Position numbers and translations under genes: made by a program
Assembly: GCA_947631155.1 (NCBI GenBank)
Contig: CANRKG010000003.1
Location: forward strand, 32,001-78,758
Reading direction: 5' to 3'
Length of the DNA stretch: 46,758 nucleotides
Source: an uncultured Bacilli bacterium
GTDB taxonomy: Bacteria; Bacillota_I; Bacilli_A; RF39; UBA660
Notes under the pieces: model-generated
What the model saw: only the letters and a program-made list of their open reading frames with translations
Databases searched by the model: none
What the model was told of the DNA's origin: nothing
Shown: in pieces, positions 8,638 through 17,874 of the stretch
Layout: the number at the start of each line of letters is the position of its first letter
Position numbering within the stretch: the first letter of the stretch is position 1

Positions 8638-10797
8638 ATGAAAGTAATTAAACGTGATGGACATATGGTAGACTATTGTCCAGAAAAAATTGAAAATGCT
8701 ATAAACAAAGCTAATATGGAAGTAGATGAAGAAGATCAAGCTTCTGGAACACAAATAAAAAATATTATTAAATATATAGAAAAACTAGGTAAAAAAAGAA
8801 TTCTAGTGGAAGATATACAAGATATTATTGAAATGAAATTAATGTCTATAGGTAAGTATGCTTTAGCTAAAAAATATATTACTTATCGTTATACAAGAGA
8901 GTTAGTTAGAAAGAGTAATACTACCGATTTAGCTATTAAAGAGTTGATTGATGGTGAAAGTGAATATTGGAATACAGAAAATTCTAATAAGAATGCTAAA
9001 GTTGTTACAACCCAAAGAGATTATTTAGCTGGTATTACTAGTACCGATATTACAAGAAGATTTTTATTACCAGAAGACATTGTTAAAGCTCATGATGAAG
9101 GAATTATTCATTTCCATGATGCTGATTATTTCGCACAAAATGCATTACATAATTGTGATTTAATTGACTTAGAGGATATGTTACAAAATGGAACGAATAT
9201 AAACGATGTAATGATTGAAAAACCACACCGATTCTTAACAGCTATGACTATCGCAACGCAATTAATCACAGCAGTTAATTCAAGTCAATATGGTGGTTGT
9301 ACAATTACATTAACGCATCTTGCTCCATTTATTCGTCTAAGTAAAGAAGCTTATGAGAAAAAGTACAAAGCTAGAAAATTAACTAAAGCTCAAGTTGAGA
9401 AATTTGTTGCGGAAGACTTAGCTAAAGAAATTACAGATGGAGTTCAAACCTTCCAATATCAAATTAATTCTATGACCACAACTAATGGTCAAGCACCATT
9501 CTTAAGTGTTTGTATGTATTTGGGTGAAACAGAAGAGTATAAAGAAGAATTAGCAATGCTAATTGAAGAAGTATTAAAACAAAGAATTCAAGGAATGAAA
9601 AATGAAAAAGGTGTTTATATTACACCAGCTTTCCCTAAACTTTTATATATTCTAGAAGAGGATAATATCCATAAAGATAGTAAATACTATTATCTAACAA
9701 AGTTAGCAGCTGAATGTACAGCTAAACGTATGGTACCTGATTATATTTCTGAAAAAATGATGAAACAACTTAAGATTGATAAAAATGGTAATGGACAATG
9801 TTATCCATGTATGGGTTGTAGATCTTTCTTAACACCTTATGTAGATGAAAATGGAAAACCTAAATATTATGGTAGATTTAATCAAGGCGTTGTTACTATT
9901 AATCTAGTTGATGTTGCTTTATCTGCAGATAAAGATATGGATTTATTCTGGAAAATTATTGATGAAAGACTAGAACTATGTCACAGAGCTTTACAAATAA
10001 GACATAAAAGATTAAGTAAAGTTACTTCAGATGTTGCTCCTATCTTATGGCAATATGGAGCTTTAGCTAGACTTAAAAAAGGAGAAAGTATCCACGAATT
10101 ATTACATAATGGATATTCAACAATTTCATTAGGATATGCTGGTCTTTATGAATGTGTTAAATTTATGACAGGTCATTCTCATACTGATAATGGTAAAGGT
10201 AAAGAGTTTGGTTTAGCTGTAATGCAACATTTAGTTGATAAATGTAATGAATGGAAAGAAGTAGAAAAAATTGATTACAGTGTATATGGAACACCAATTG
10301 AATCTACTACTTATAAATTTGCTAAATGCTTAAAAGACCGCTTTGGAATAATTAAAGGAATTACTGATAGAGATTATATTACAAATTCTTACCATGTTCC
10401 TGTTTTTGAAGAAATTGATGCTTTCTCTAAATTAAAATTAGAAAGTGAATTCCAAAAACTTAGTCCTGGTGGAGCCATCAGTTATATTGAAACACCTAAT
10501 TTAAGTAATAATCTAGATGCTGTTTTAGAAGTAATAACATTTATTTATGATAATATTATGTATGCTGAATTAAATACAAAACTAGACTATTGTCAAGAAT
10601 GTGGTTATACTGGAGAAATACTAATTGATGATGATTTAGAGTGGTATTGTCCAAATTGTGGTAACAGAGACCATGATAAATTAAATGTTGCTAGACGTAC
10701 ATGTGGTTATATTGGAAGTAATTTCTGGAATAAAGGTAGAACTCAAGAAATTAAAGAACGTGTTATACATATAGATAATAAGGATGCCGAGGCTTAA
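8638..10797 (+). CDS. nrdD: Anaerobic (class III) ribonucleoside-triphosphate reductase, large subunit
   Basis: A glycyl-radical enzyme reducing ribonucleoside triphosphates to dNTPs without oxygen. From this start it has 719 residues. It has an N-terminal ATP-cone (about 1-90, beginning MKVIKRDG), the ten-stranded barrel with conserved Cys, a C-terminal zinc site made of two CxxC pairs (CQEC and CPNC), and the glycyl-radical loop RRTCGYIG near residue 690. The start is set at 8638 because GAGAGGCAGG lies upstream and homology begins at MKVIK. The in-frame codon at 8551 would run through the regulatory palindrome. One base separates its stop from the activase gene. Confidence 0.97.
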   Translation: MKVIKRDGHMVDYCPEKIENAINKANMEVDEEDQASGTQIKNIIKYIEKLGKKRILVEDIQDIIEMKLMSIGKYALAKKYITYRYTRELVRKSNTTDLAIKELIDGESEYWNTENSNKNAKVVTTQRDYLAGITSTDITRRFLLPEDIVKAHDEGIIHFHDADYFAQNALHNCDLIDLEDMLQNGTNINDVMIEKPHRFLTAMTIATQLITAVNSSQYGGCTITLTHLAPFIRLSKEAYEKKYKARKLTKAQVEKFVAEDLAKEITDGVQTFQYQINSMTTTNGQAPFLSVCMYLGETEEYKEELAMLIEEVLKQRIQGMKNEKGVYITPAFPKLLYILEEDNIHKDSKYYYLTKLAAECTAKRMVPDYISEKMMKQLKIDKNGNGQCYPCMGCRSFLTPYVDENGKPKYYGRFNQGVVTINLVDVALSADKDMDLFWKIIDERLELCHRALQIRHKRLSKVTSDVAPILWQYGALARLKKGESIHELLHNGYSTISLGYAGLYECVKFMTGHSHTDNGKGKEFGLAVMQHLVDKCNEWKEVEKIDYSVYGTPIESTTYKFAKCLKDRFGIIKGITDRDYITNSYHVPVFEEIDAFSKLKLESEFQKLSPGGAISYIETPNLSNNLDAVLEVITFIYDNIMYAELNTKLDYCQECGYTGEILIDDDLEWYCPNCGNRDHDKLNVARRTCGYIGSNFWNKGRTQEIKERVIHIDNKDAEA

Positions 10798-10798
10798 T

Positions 10799-11305
10799 AT
10801 GCGCTATAACAAAATCAGAAAAATGGATATTTCTAATGGTCCAGGGGTTAGAGTATCAATATTTATGCAAGGATGTAGTTTTAATTGTAAAAATTGCTTT
10901 AATCCTGAAACTCATGATTTCAATGGCGGAAAAGAATTTACAGATGAAACTATAGAGAAAGTATTAGACTTATGTGATAAAGATTATGTTGTTGGTTTAT
11001 CCATTTTAGGTGGTGAAGCTATGCATAAAAAAAATATTGATGGTACTACTAGATTAGCTAAAGCCTTTAAAGAAAGATATAAGGACAAAACAATCTGGAT
11101 TTGGACAGGATTCTTATATGAAGATATTAAAGATTATGAAGTATTTAAATATATTGACGTCTTAGTAGATGGACAATTTAAAGAAGAACTATCCAATCCA
11201 ATGTTACGTTTTAAAGGATCATCTAATCAAAGAGTAATAGATGTCCAAAAAACTAGAAAACAGAACAAAATCATATTAGAAGAAGGAGAAGAAGTACATG
11301 CCTAA
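10799..11305 (+). CDS. nrdG: Anaerobic ribonucleotide reductase activating protein (radical SAM)
   Basis: A radical-SAM activase of 168 residues that installs the glycyl radical on NrdD. Its 4Fe-4S ligands are Cys26, Cys30 and Cys33 (GCSFNCKNC), and NGPGVRVSIF precedes them as in the family. The start at 10799 is preferred over 10784 because the AGG ribosome site then has normal spacing; at 10784 it would touch the start codon. It overlaps the dUTPase start by 8 bases. Confidence 0.95.
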   Translation: MRYNKIRKMDISNGPGVRVSIFMQGCSFNCKNCFNPETHDFNGGKEFTDETIEKVLDLCDKDYVVGLSILGGEAMHKKNIDGTTRLAKAFKERYKDKTIWIWTGFLYEDIKDYEVFKYIDVLVDGQFKEELSNPMLRFKGSSNQRVIDVQKTRKQNKIILEEGEEVHA

Positions 11306-11756
11306 AAGAGGATTTGAAGTAGTAACAGAATATAAAGATAAAGATATTCACCTACCTGTACGTAAAACAAAATATGCCGCAGGTTATGATGTGGAAGCCG
11401 CTGAAGATGTAATTATTCCAGCATATAAGTTTGGAACTAAACCAACACTTATTCCAACTGGATTAAAAGCATATTGTGGGGAAGATGAATATTTCATGTT
11501 AGTCAATAGAAGTAGTGGACCAAAGAAAGGCCTTATTATGGCTAATAGTATTGGAATTGTTGATTATGATTATTACAATAATGAGTCTAATGAAGGACAT
11601 TTCTATTTTCAATATTTTAATTTTTTAGATCATGATATAGAAATAAAAAAAGGTGATATTATTGGACAAGTCATTTTTCAAAAATATTTAACTGTAGACG
11701 ATGATAAAGCCGAAGGAATTAGAACAGGTGGTTTTGGTTCTACTGATAAAAATTAA
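11298..11756 (+). CDS. dut: dUTP diphosphatase
   Basis: A trimeric-type dUTPase of 152 residues that hydrolyses dUTP to dUMP, protecting DNA from uracil and supplying thymidylate synthesis. Conserved motifs are AAGYDVEA (motif 1), NRSSGPKKGL (motif 2), a GIVDYDYY segment (motif 3 region), KGDIIGQVIF (motif 4) and the C-terminal RTGGFGST (motif 5). It overlaps nrdG by 8 bases with AGAAGGAG upstream, and a terminator follows, so nrdD-nrdG-dut is one dNTP-supply operon. Confidence 0.95.
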   Translation: MPKRGFEVVTEYKDKDIHLPVRKTKYAAGYDVEAAEDVIIPAYKFGTKPTLIPTGLKAYCGEDEYFMLVNRSSGPKKGLIMANSIGIVDYDYYNNESNEGHFYFQYFNFLDHDIEIKKGDIIGQVIFQKYLTVDDDKAEGIRTGGFGSTDKN

Positions 11757-11770
11757 TAATATAATATATT

Positions 11771-11794
11771 AAACTACCAAATGGTAGTTTTTTT
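11771..11794 (+). terminator. Intrinsic terminator of nrdD-nrdG-dut
   Basis: AAACTACC pairs with GGTAGTTT around a 4-base loop, followed by a T run. Confidence 0.85.
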
Positions 11795-11840
11795 AATGTA
11801 TTTGTGATAGAATATTATTTGAAGAATAAAAGGAGCGCAT

Positions 11841-12590
11841 ATGGCTAAAAGAAAAAAGAAAAGTTTCAGACTAATTATAAAGACTGTTTTATGCTTGATT
11901 TATTTATTAATAAGCTATGTTTTAGTTTTTAGTTCTTTTCGTTTGTATTTGAAAGATAAACAAATTATAAAATGGTCAGATATAAAGACAACGAATCAAT
12001 ATTCTTATATTGAGGCGTCACAAATGTCAGAAGCCTTTGCGGTAATTAAAGAAGAAAATAAACAAATTCATTTTGTGATAGAACAAGAAAAAAATGGTTC
12101 TTGGCATACGTATTTAGTGGCAATTAAGCCAGAAGATTATGCTAAATATAAAGATTTAATTGATTATACTTATGAAAGAACTGATAAAAAAGTTGCACCA
12201 TTAAAATTATATGGATACCCTGTAAAAATATCAAAAAGTATAAAATCTTTAGCTATTAAGAATATTGAGAATTTTGTTCCTATTGAAAATAAAATAGTTT
12301 TGAATGAAGAAAACTTTGAACAATATTTAACTGATACTTATTTAGATACTACAAGTGAGAAAGTTCATCAGCTTAATTATATTATAATTATCTTACTATT
12401 AATGGCTTTTGTACTCTTTATTCTAATAATATTTACTATTTTTGATAAGGATAAGATTGTTGATGAAGTGGACTATATTTTAGAAAAAGAAATTAAAAAT
12501 AAAAATACTAAAGATAAACCATTAGAAAAAACCACTAGTATTAATAACAAAACAGAAACAAATAAAGATGATGATATCGAAATATTATAA
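11841..12590 (+). CDS. Uncharacterised two-helix membrane protein
   Basis: A 249-residue protein with a basic N-terminus, a membrane helix at about 11-30 (IKTVLCLIYLLISYVLVF), a ~145-residue middle domain likely outside the cell, a second helix near 182-203 (IIIILLLMAFVLFILIIF) and a charged cytoplasmic tail. No motif or family recognised. It stands alone between two terminators, with AAGGAG before its start and an extended -10-like TGATAGAAT about 30 bases upstream. A sensor or envelope role is possible but not shown. Confidence 0.78.
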   Translation: MAKRKKKSFRLIIKTVLCLIYLLISYVLVFSSFRLYLKDKQIIKWSDIKTTNQYSYIEASQMSEAFAVIKEENKQIHFVIEQEKNGSWHTYLVAIKPEDYAKYKDLIDYTYERTDKKVAPLKLYGYPVKISKSIKSLAIKNIENFVPIENKIVLNEENFEQYLTDTYLDTTSEKVHQLNYIIIILLLMAFVLFILIIFTIFDKDKIVDEVDYILEKEIKNKNTKDKPLEKTTSINNKTETNKDDDIEIL

Positions 12591-12613
12591 TAAAATAAAT
12601 AGTTGTTTTAAGT

Positions 12614-12639
12614 AAAATCTCTTTGAGATTTTCTTTTTT
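12614..12639 (+). terminator. Intrinsic terminator
   Basis: AAAATCTC pairs with GAGATTTT around a TTT loop, followed by CTTTTTT. The T run merges into the -35 of the next promoter. Confidence 0.8.
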
Positions 12640-12667
12640 GACAAAGATAATTTCTTAGTGCTATAAT
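12638..12667 (+). promoter_or_regulatory. miaB promoter
   Basis: -35 TTGACA (12638-12643), 18-base spacer, -10 TATAAT (12662-12667) with the extended TGC element directly before it. Confidence 0.8.
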
Positions 12668-12711
12668 ATAGTGGATTTTCAAATAATATTAATAAAAAAG
12701 GTGGTAATATT

Positions 12712-14133
12712 ATGTTAATTCCTAATTTAAAAGAAGCCCAAAAAAGAGGAAAACAAAAAGTATTGATTAAAGATCGTGATTATAAAGTCACATCTACCCA
12801 GAAAAAATTAGGTGTAGGTAAAAAATATTATGTAAAAACATATGGTTGTCAGATGAATGAACATGATACTGAAAACATTAAAGCTATCTTAGAAGATATG
12901 TCTTTTACACAAACTGATAATTATATGGAAGCAGATTTAATTTTATTAAATACTTGTTCTATTAGGGAAAATGCTCATAATAAAGCTTTTGGAATGTTAG
13001 GCAGAATTAAAAATTTAAAGAATAAGAGACCAGATATTATAGTAGGTTTATGTGGATGCATGGCTCAAGAAGAAGTAGTAATTAAAGAAATTATGGATAA
13101 ATATAAATGGTTAGATATCGTTTTTGGAACTCATAATATTCATAAATTACCACAAATTTTAGAAGAATCAATCAAAAATAAAAAATTAGAAATTGAAGTA
13201 ATGAGCATTGAAGGAGATATTATTGAGAATGTACCTGTAAAAAGAGATTCAAAGTATAAGGCTTGGATTAATATTATGTATGGTTGTGATAAATTTTGTA
13301 CTTATTGTATTGTTCCTTATACTAGAGGAAAACAACGTAGTAGAAATCCTAAACATATTATAAAAGAGATTGAAGATTTAGTAAAAGACGGTTATCAAGA
13401 AGTTACTTTGTTAGGACAAAACGTAAATGCTTATGGTAAAGATTTAGAAATAAATTATGGTATGGAAAATTTATTAGAAGATGTAGCTAAAACTAATATA
13501 CCAAGGATTCGTTTTGTAACAAGTCATCCATGGGATTTTACAGATAAAATGATTGAAATTATTAAGAAGTATCCTAATATAATGCCTTATATTCATCTGC
13601 CACTTCAAAGTGGTTCTGATACAATTTTAAAGAAAATGGGAAGAAGATATACAAAAGAAGAATATTTAACATTATTCAATAAAATAAAAGAAGCACTACC
13701 ATATTCTTCAATAACTACGGATATTATTGTAGGTTTTCCTGAAGAAACAGAAGCAGATTTTAAAGAAACTTTAGATGTAGTAAATAAATGTAAGTTTGAT
13801 TCAGCTTTTACTTTTATATTTTCTAAAAGAGAAGGAACACCTGCTGCGAAAATGGTAGATCATGTTTCATTAGAAACTAAAAATAGAAGACTTCAAGAAT
13901 TAAATCAATTAGTTAATAAATATTCAAAACTAGCTAATGATAAATATCAAGATAAGGTTGTTCCAGTTTTAATAGAAGGTTATAGTGAAAAAGATGAATC
14001 CTACTTGATGGGGTATACTGATACTATGAAATTAGTTAATGTAAGAGGAGATTCTAAATATATTGGAAAAATAGTAAATGTAAAAATAGAAGATGTAAAA
14101 ACTTGGAGTATGGATGGAGTAATTGTTGATTAA
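12712..14133 (+). CDS. miaB: tRNA-2-methylthio-N6-dimethylallyladenosine synthase
   Basis: A methylthiotransferase that adds the ms2 group to i6A37 of tRNAs reading UNN codons. Its 473 residues carry the N-terminal UPF0004 domain with three cluster-binding Cys (YGCQMNEHD, LNTCSIREN, LCGCMAQEE), the radical-SAM motif CDKFCTYC (about 193-200) and a C-terminal TRAM domain. YGCQMNEHDTE is typical of MiaB rather than MtaB or RimO. The start has AAAGGTGG at good spacing. It is probably cotranscribed with the next gene. Confidence 0.96.
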   Translation: MLIPNLKEAQKRGKQKVLIKDRDYKVTSTQKKLGVGKKYYVKTYGCQMNEHDTENIKAILEDMSFTQTDNYMEADLILLNTCSIRENAHNKAFGMLGRIKNLKNKRPDIIVGLCGCMAQEEVVIKEIMDKYKWLDIVFGTHNIHKLPQILEESIKNKKLEIEVMSIEGDIIENVPVKRDSKYKAWINIMYGCDKFCTYCIVPYTRGKQRSRNPKHIIKEIEDLVKDGYQEVTLLGQNVNAYGKDLEINYGMENLLEDVAKTNIPRIRFVTSHPWDFTDKMIEIIKKYPNIMPYIHLPLQSGSDTILKKMGRRYTKEEYLTLFNKIKEALPYSSITTDIIVGFPEETEADFKETLDVVNKCKFDSAFTFIFSKREGTPAAKMVDHVSLETKNRRLQELNQLVNKYSKLANDKYQDKVVPVLIEGYSEKDESYLMGYTDTMKLVNVRGDSKYIGKIVNVKIEDVKTWSMDGVIVD

Positions 14134-14161
14134 TATAAATTTAAGAGGAGATGCTTTCACC

Positions 14162-15037
14162 ATGAACACAATGTCTATTAAAGATAACAAAAAAGTAGTT
14201 TTTAAAGATTCACTTTTACAAGTTAAAATAGGACAGTGGTTAGGAATTTTACCTAGTACTGTTGAATGTAAAACCTTTTTAGGACGTTATCGAACTTTTA
14301 AAAGTGCTGAAGAATTTTTAGAAAATAGTCAGATTTCCCAAGCACAGGCTATTCAAATAGAACAAGGATTTGTCGATCTATTGCAATTATTTAATCTAAA
14401 AGATTCTCAATATATTATTCAAGATTTTAATATTATAGATAATACGTTTTCTTGCTATTTGGTAGATTCTTTAGAAAAGGTTGATTTAAAATTAAACTTA
14501 GGAAAAAATGTGTTATATCCATCACAATTTGAAGTTTATCAAAATGGAATTAAAACTCAATATCAATTTGTTAAAGTTCCAGATGGTCATCATAAATTAG
14601 TATCTATCAAAACAGAAATGGATAATGATATTGTAATGTTGTCAGATTTAGATTACTATTTATTAAATAAATCAAATTCATTATTTATAAAAATTGATTA
14701 TCTAAATCGCTTAAATGATTTACAAGAACAAAAAAATATGATTAATCATGAACAATTAGTTCAAAGTTTAAAAAATAGTGATATAACGGAGTATGAATTT
14801 TTAGATATTTGTAACATGGTTAAGACATGTTTTAAACAAGATTTAACTAATTATGCAAATATTCAAATAGAACTTGATAATATTGGTAATGATAAAAAAT
14901 GTAAGAGTGAATTAGTAATGAAAAACGATCAAATTCAAAATTTTAAGTTATTTAATAAACCTGTTTCATATGATAAATGGTTGGAAGTTCAGACTATGTT
15001 TAATTGTCCAAACTCTTGTACAATGAGACAAAAATGA
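14162..15037 (+). CDS. Uncharacterised protein downstream of miaB
   Basis: A 291-residue soluble protein with no recognised family. The predicted structure is mixed: a beta-rich first half and a helical C-terminal third. There is no signal peptide or membrane segment. The start is placed at 14162, where AAGAGGAG lies upstream; the open frame begins earlier at 14123, overlapping miaB, but lacks a ribosome site there. A new promoter begins just after its TGA stop, so it likely ends the miaB unit. Confidence 0.75.
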   Translation: MNTMSIKDNKKVVFKDSLLQVKIGQWLGILPSTVECKTFLGRYRTFKSAEEFLENSQISQAQAIQIEQGFVDLLQLFNLKDSQYIIQDFNIIDNTFSCYLVDSLEKVDLKLNLGKNVLYPSQFEVYQNGIKTQYQFVKVPDGHHKLVSIKTEMDNDIVMLSDLDYYLLNKSNSLFIKIDYLNRLNDLQEQKNMINHEQLVQSLKNSDITEYEFLDICNMVKTCFKQDLTNYANIQIELDNIGNDKKCKSELVMKNDQIQNFKLFNKPVSYDKWLEVQTMFNCPNSCTMRQK

Positions 15038-15048
15038 AGTAAAGTTAA

Positions 15049-15077
15049 TTGCGAATTTTTAGAAAAAAGTTTATACT
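15049..15077 (+). promoter_or_regulatory. Promoter of the HD-domain gene
   Basis: -35 TTGCGA (15049-15054), 17-base spacer, -10 TATACT (15072-15077), about 25 bases before the start codon. Confidence 0.65.
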
Positions 15078-15101
15078 TAATATAAAGTAGGTGGCAAATT
15101 A

Positions 15102-15560
15102 ATGGGATTAATAGAATATATGAAAATATTAATAATGGCATATGGTGAAGATATAATAAAATCTAAATATATGCAAGAACAGAAAAAATACATACAACAT
15201 GGTAATGTTAGTGTATTTGATCATTGTGTTGGTGTTGCTTCTGTTGCAACTTACATATCAATTTTTCTACCTATTAAATTAAATGAACGTGCTTTAATTA
15301 GAGGTGCACTACTTCATGACTATTTCTTATATGATTGGCATATTCGTGATGATAGCCATAAATTACATGGCTTTAGACATGCTAAAGTAGCTTTAATAAA
15401 TGCCGAAAGAGATTTTTCTTTATGTAAGATAGAAAAAGATATTATTAAGAAACATATGTTTCCTCTTAATATAGCTCCACCTAGATATTTAGAAAGTATA
15501 ATTGTTTGTATAGCTGATAAAATCTGTGCCGTCCTAGAGACTTTATCAATTAGTTATTAA
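15102..15560 (+). CDS. HD-domain phosphohydrolase
   Basis: A 152-residue HD-superfamily hydrolase, metal-dependent and acting on phosphate esters or nucleotides. Metal-binding positions are visible in order: VFDHCVGV, the HD pair in LLHDYFLYDWH, GFRHAKVAL, and the late Asp in IADKI. It resembles the YfbR/YqeK-size single-domain HD proteins found in Bacillota, and the region around HDYFLYDWH followed by HLHGFRH-type spacing is typical of uncharacterised HD proteins in clostridia. Substrate unknown. The start has GTAGGTGG upstream. Confidence 0.87.
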   Translation: MGLIEYMKILIMAYGEDIIKSKYMQEQKKYIQHGNVSVFDHCVGVASVATYISIFLPIKLNERALIRGALLHDYFLYDWHIRDDSHKLHGFRHAKVALINAERDFSLCKIEKDIIKKHMFPLNIAPPRYLESIIVCIADKICAVLETLSISY

Positions 15561-15568
15561 TTTATTTC

Positions 15569-15597
15569 TTGACAGAAGCCACCTTTTATGTTATAAT
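15569..15597 (+). promoter_or_regulatory. Consensus promoter
   Basis: -35 TTGACA (15569-15574), exactly 17 bases, -10 TATAAT (15592-15597). It drives the gene at 15623. Confidence 0.88.
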
Positions 15598-15622
15598 AAG
15601 CAACTAGAAATGAGGGGTTAGA

Positions 15623-16870
15623 ATGAAAAATGAAGAAAAGAAATTTTTAAATTACTTAATAGGAATAATGGAACATTGTGCCAATTCAATAAAAAAACTA
15701 CTATCAGTAAAAATAATGTTACTAGATAACGGTAGTGATGAAGAAGACTTAGGATTGGTAAATAATAAATTTGAATCTATTTCTACTGAGGCTGCTATTT
15801 TAAAACAAATAACATCTCAAGTTAGATCAATGATGAGTGGAGAATTTCTTGATAATTATACCGAGAATTTTGATATTTTATCATCATATATCTTAGAATC
15901 GCCATTAAAAGCTAAGGAACAAGTAACGTTGATTTTTGATTTTATAGAATGTAATATAAAGCTAGGAGAATTAGATCCAGAACAAGAGGCACTTAAATTT
16001 GATTTATATAAACTTAGAGGATTTAATATTTCTAAAATAGAAATAATGAACTTACTTGAACCTGGCAGATTAATAACACTTTGTAATTCGCCTGATGAAG
16101 AATTAACGAAACGAGAAGCTTATATTAAAAATAAAATTATTGAATGTTCTGAAAATGGAGCTTTAAAAGATTTAGATAATAACAAGAAATTATATAAAAT
16201 TGTCCAAGATTGTTACTTATCTAAAAAAGATTCTTATGAACTTGATGATATTAAACAAGTGGTTACTGCTCTTAAAGAATTAAAAGTTATGGATGAATTA
16301 TGTGACAAAGTAGAAACCACATTAACTAGCCAATTAAATAAAAGAAAAGCTAAGCAAACTGCTGCTAAAAGAGAAATTATTCCTCTAATTAAACCAAAAA
16401 CAGAAAGTAAATATATATCTGATTCTGAATATAAACAAATTAGAAAAGAAATAGCGACATATTGTGATATGTATACAATGCAACCTGTTAGACCTTTAAC
16501 AGAAGAAGAGGCAATATATTGTGCTAGTCTTATGTTAAAAATAGGTGAAAATCCAAATTTAGTTAGAACACTTTTTAATAGAAATAAAGTAGCAAAAGAG
16601 ATTGATAACCCAATAAGTTATTATGCTCGCAACTATGAAAAATTTAAATTTTATCAAGATAAGTATAATTTAACTGAACATTTAGATACTATAAATGAGT
16701 ATTTAGCTGAAACATTTATGGCAACTCCTGATGATACTGTTTTTTGGAAAAATGGAATCCAAGAAGAATTAAAACAAATAGAAAAATTATTACCAGGAAC
16801 TTGTGATTATGAATTACAAAAAGCAAAAGCATATCAAAAAAAAGCTACCCAAACAGTTAATAAAAAGTAA
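15623..16870 (+). CDS. Uncharacterised helical protein
   Basis: A 415-residue, largely alpha-helical, Lys/Glu-rich cytoplasmic protein without signal peptide or membrane helix. No conserved motif recognised. It has its own near-perfect promoter and GAGGGG ribosome site, and is closed by an intrinsic terminator overlapping its stop codon, so it is a single-gene unit. The strong promoter suggests substantial expression. A DNA- or RNA-associated role would be a guess. Confidence 0.78.
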   Translation: MKNEEKKFLNYLIGIMEHCANSIKKLLSVKIMLLDNGSDEEDLGLVNNKFESISTEAAILKQITSQVRSMMSGEFLDNYTENFDILSSYILESPLKAKEQVTLIFDFIECNIKLGELDPEQEALKFDLYKLRGFNISKIEIMNLLEPGRLITLCNSPDEELTKREAYIKNKIIECSENGALKDLDNNKKLYKIVQDCYLSKKDSYELDDIKQVVTALKELKVMDELCDKVETTLTSQLNKRKAKQTAAKREIIPLIKPKTESKYISDSEYKQIRKEIATYCDMYTMQPVRPLTEEEAIYCASLMLKIGENPNLVRTLFNRNKVAKEIDNPISYYARNYEKFKFYQDKYNLTEHLDTINEYLAETFMATPDDTVFWKNGIQEELKQIEKLLPGTCDYELQKAKAYQKKATQTVNKK

Positions 16871-16891
16871 GAGTAAATTTCTTACTTTTTT
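16862..16891 (+). terminator. Intrinsic terminator overlapping the stop codon
   Basis: AAAAAGTAAG (16862-16871) pairs with CTTACTTTTT (16881-16890), with the T run as part of the descending arm. The TAA stop lies in the ascending arm. Confidence 0.8.
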
Positions 16892-16992
16892 ATTGGATTA
16901 TATAGAATTTAGTGATGTAGACGTTTTGTAAACTTTGATGTCTTACCTCTAGTTTTTCATTATAATGACAGTATAATGAGAGGTGTAGTGGG

Positions 16993-17334
16993 ATGTTAAT
17001 TGGTCCAAGAATAAAACTATTAAGGCAGAATAGGGGTATCAGTCAAGAAGAACTAGGAAAAGTATTAAATTTAAGTAAAACAACAATTTCTCATTATGAA
17101 AATCAGACTAGAATCCCTTCTATTGAAACCTTAATAGATATTGCAGACTACTTTCAAGTAGACTTAAATTATATTTTAGGAACAGATAACTCATTAGTAT
17201 CACATAAAAAAACTCTCCAAGCTTCAGATGAAGAAATAGAATTTATTTTAGCAATTAGAAGATTAAACGTTTATAATAGAGTTGTAACTAATCCTAAAAA
17301 ATATGCCAAGTTAGTAGAATCTAGATTGCCATAA
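16993..17334 (+). CDS. XRE-family (HTH_3) transcriptional regulator
   Basis: A 113-residue protein with an N-terminal Cro/CI-type helix-turn-helix (about 8-62: IKLLRQNRGISQEELGKVL, then SKTTISHYENQTRIPS) and a short helical C-terminus without a recognised sensory domain. GAGAGGTG precedes the ATG. Two TATAAT hexamers lie 20-40 bases upstream. It is followed by a terminator, so it is alone. Such small regulators often control themselves and neighbouring accessory genes; the target is not visible. Confidence 0.9.
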   Translation: MLIGPRIKLLRQNRGISQEELGKVLNLSKTTISHYENQTRIPSIETLIDIADYFQVDLNYILGTDNSLVSHKKTLQASDEEIEFILAIRRLNVYNRVVTNPKKYAKLVESRLP

Positions 17335-17360
17335 AAGACTTATGTTATAGTAAAAGTTAG

Positions 17361-17395
17361 AAAAAAGAGTTTGTTTAAATAACAAATTCTTTTTT
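17361..17395 (+). terminator. Intrinsic terminator after the XRE regulator
   Basis: A 15-base arm (17361-17375, beginning AAAAAAGAG) pairs with 17381-17395 around a 5-base loop, with one G-T wobble. It ends in a T run. Confidence 0.75.
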
Positions 17396-17828
17396 TGGTG
17401 AAAATAAGTAAGGAATAAAATTTATTTTTGATAGACACTATGAATTATTTAAAAGTAAAAAACATAATTTATGTGTTTCAAATAGAGTTTGCATAACGTT
17501 TATTTTCACGTTGACAAATGGTGGTGGGGGGAGAAATAAACATATATTCAAAATATTGATAAATATTTAGAATGCCAAATTTCTTTTAAAAGTTATTTTT
17601 CATGAAGTAAAATAATATAATATAAATAAATATAATACACTAAGCATTGGAGAATAATATCCATTGAATTTCAATCATATAAATTCTTAAAGTACTTGGT
17701 AAAAAAAGAGTCAACTAAGGTGATTTACATGAAAGAAGGCGTCTACACTTAAGAGAATATTCAATATCATATTGTATAAATAACAAAATATTAAAAGGAA
17801 AAAACTGTACTTTTAGTGCCAGTTTTAC
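17396..17828. other. Gene-poor stretch with no supported gene
   Basis: No convincing reading frame on either strand. Visible items are a G-rich patch (17521-17532, GTGGTGGGGGG) after a TTGACA (17512-17517), flanked by an imperfect inverted repeat (GTTTATTT near 17499 and AAATAAAC near 17533). There is also a 7-codon mini-ORF (17730-17753, MKEGVYT) with AAGGTG upstream, and a weak hairpin (AAAACTG 17801-17807 with CAGTTTT 17820-17826). It may be decayed sequence or an unrecognised small RNA or leader. Confidence 0.4.
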
Positions 17829-17856
17829 TTGAATTTTCATAAATACGCTATATAAT
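17829..17856 (+). promoter_or_regulatory. Promoter of the Nudix gene
   Basis: -35 TTGAAT (17829-17834), 16-base spacer, -10 TATAAT (17851-17856). Confidence 0.7.
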
Positions 17857-17874
17857 GTAATTGAGGTAGATAAA

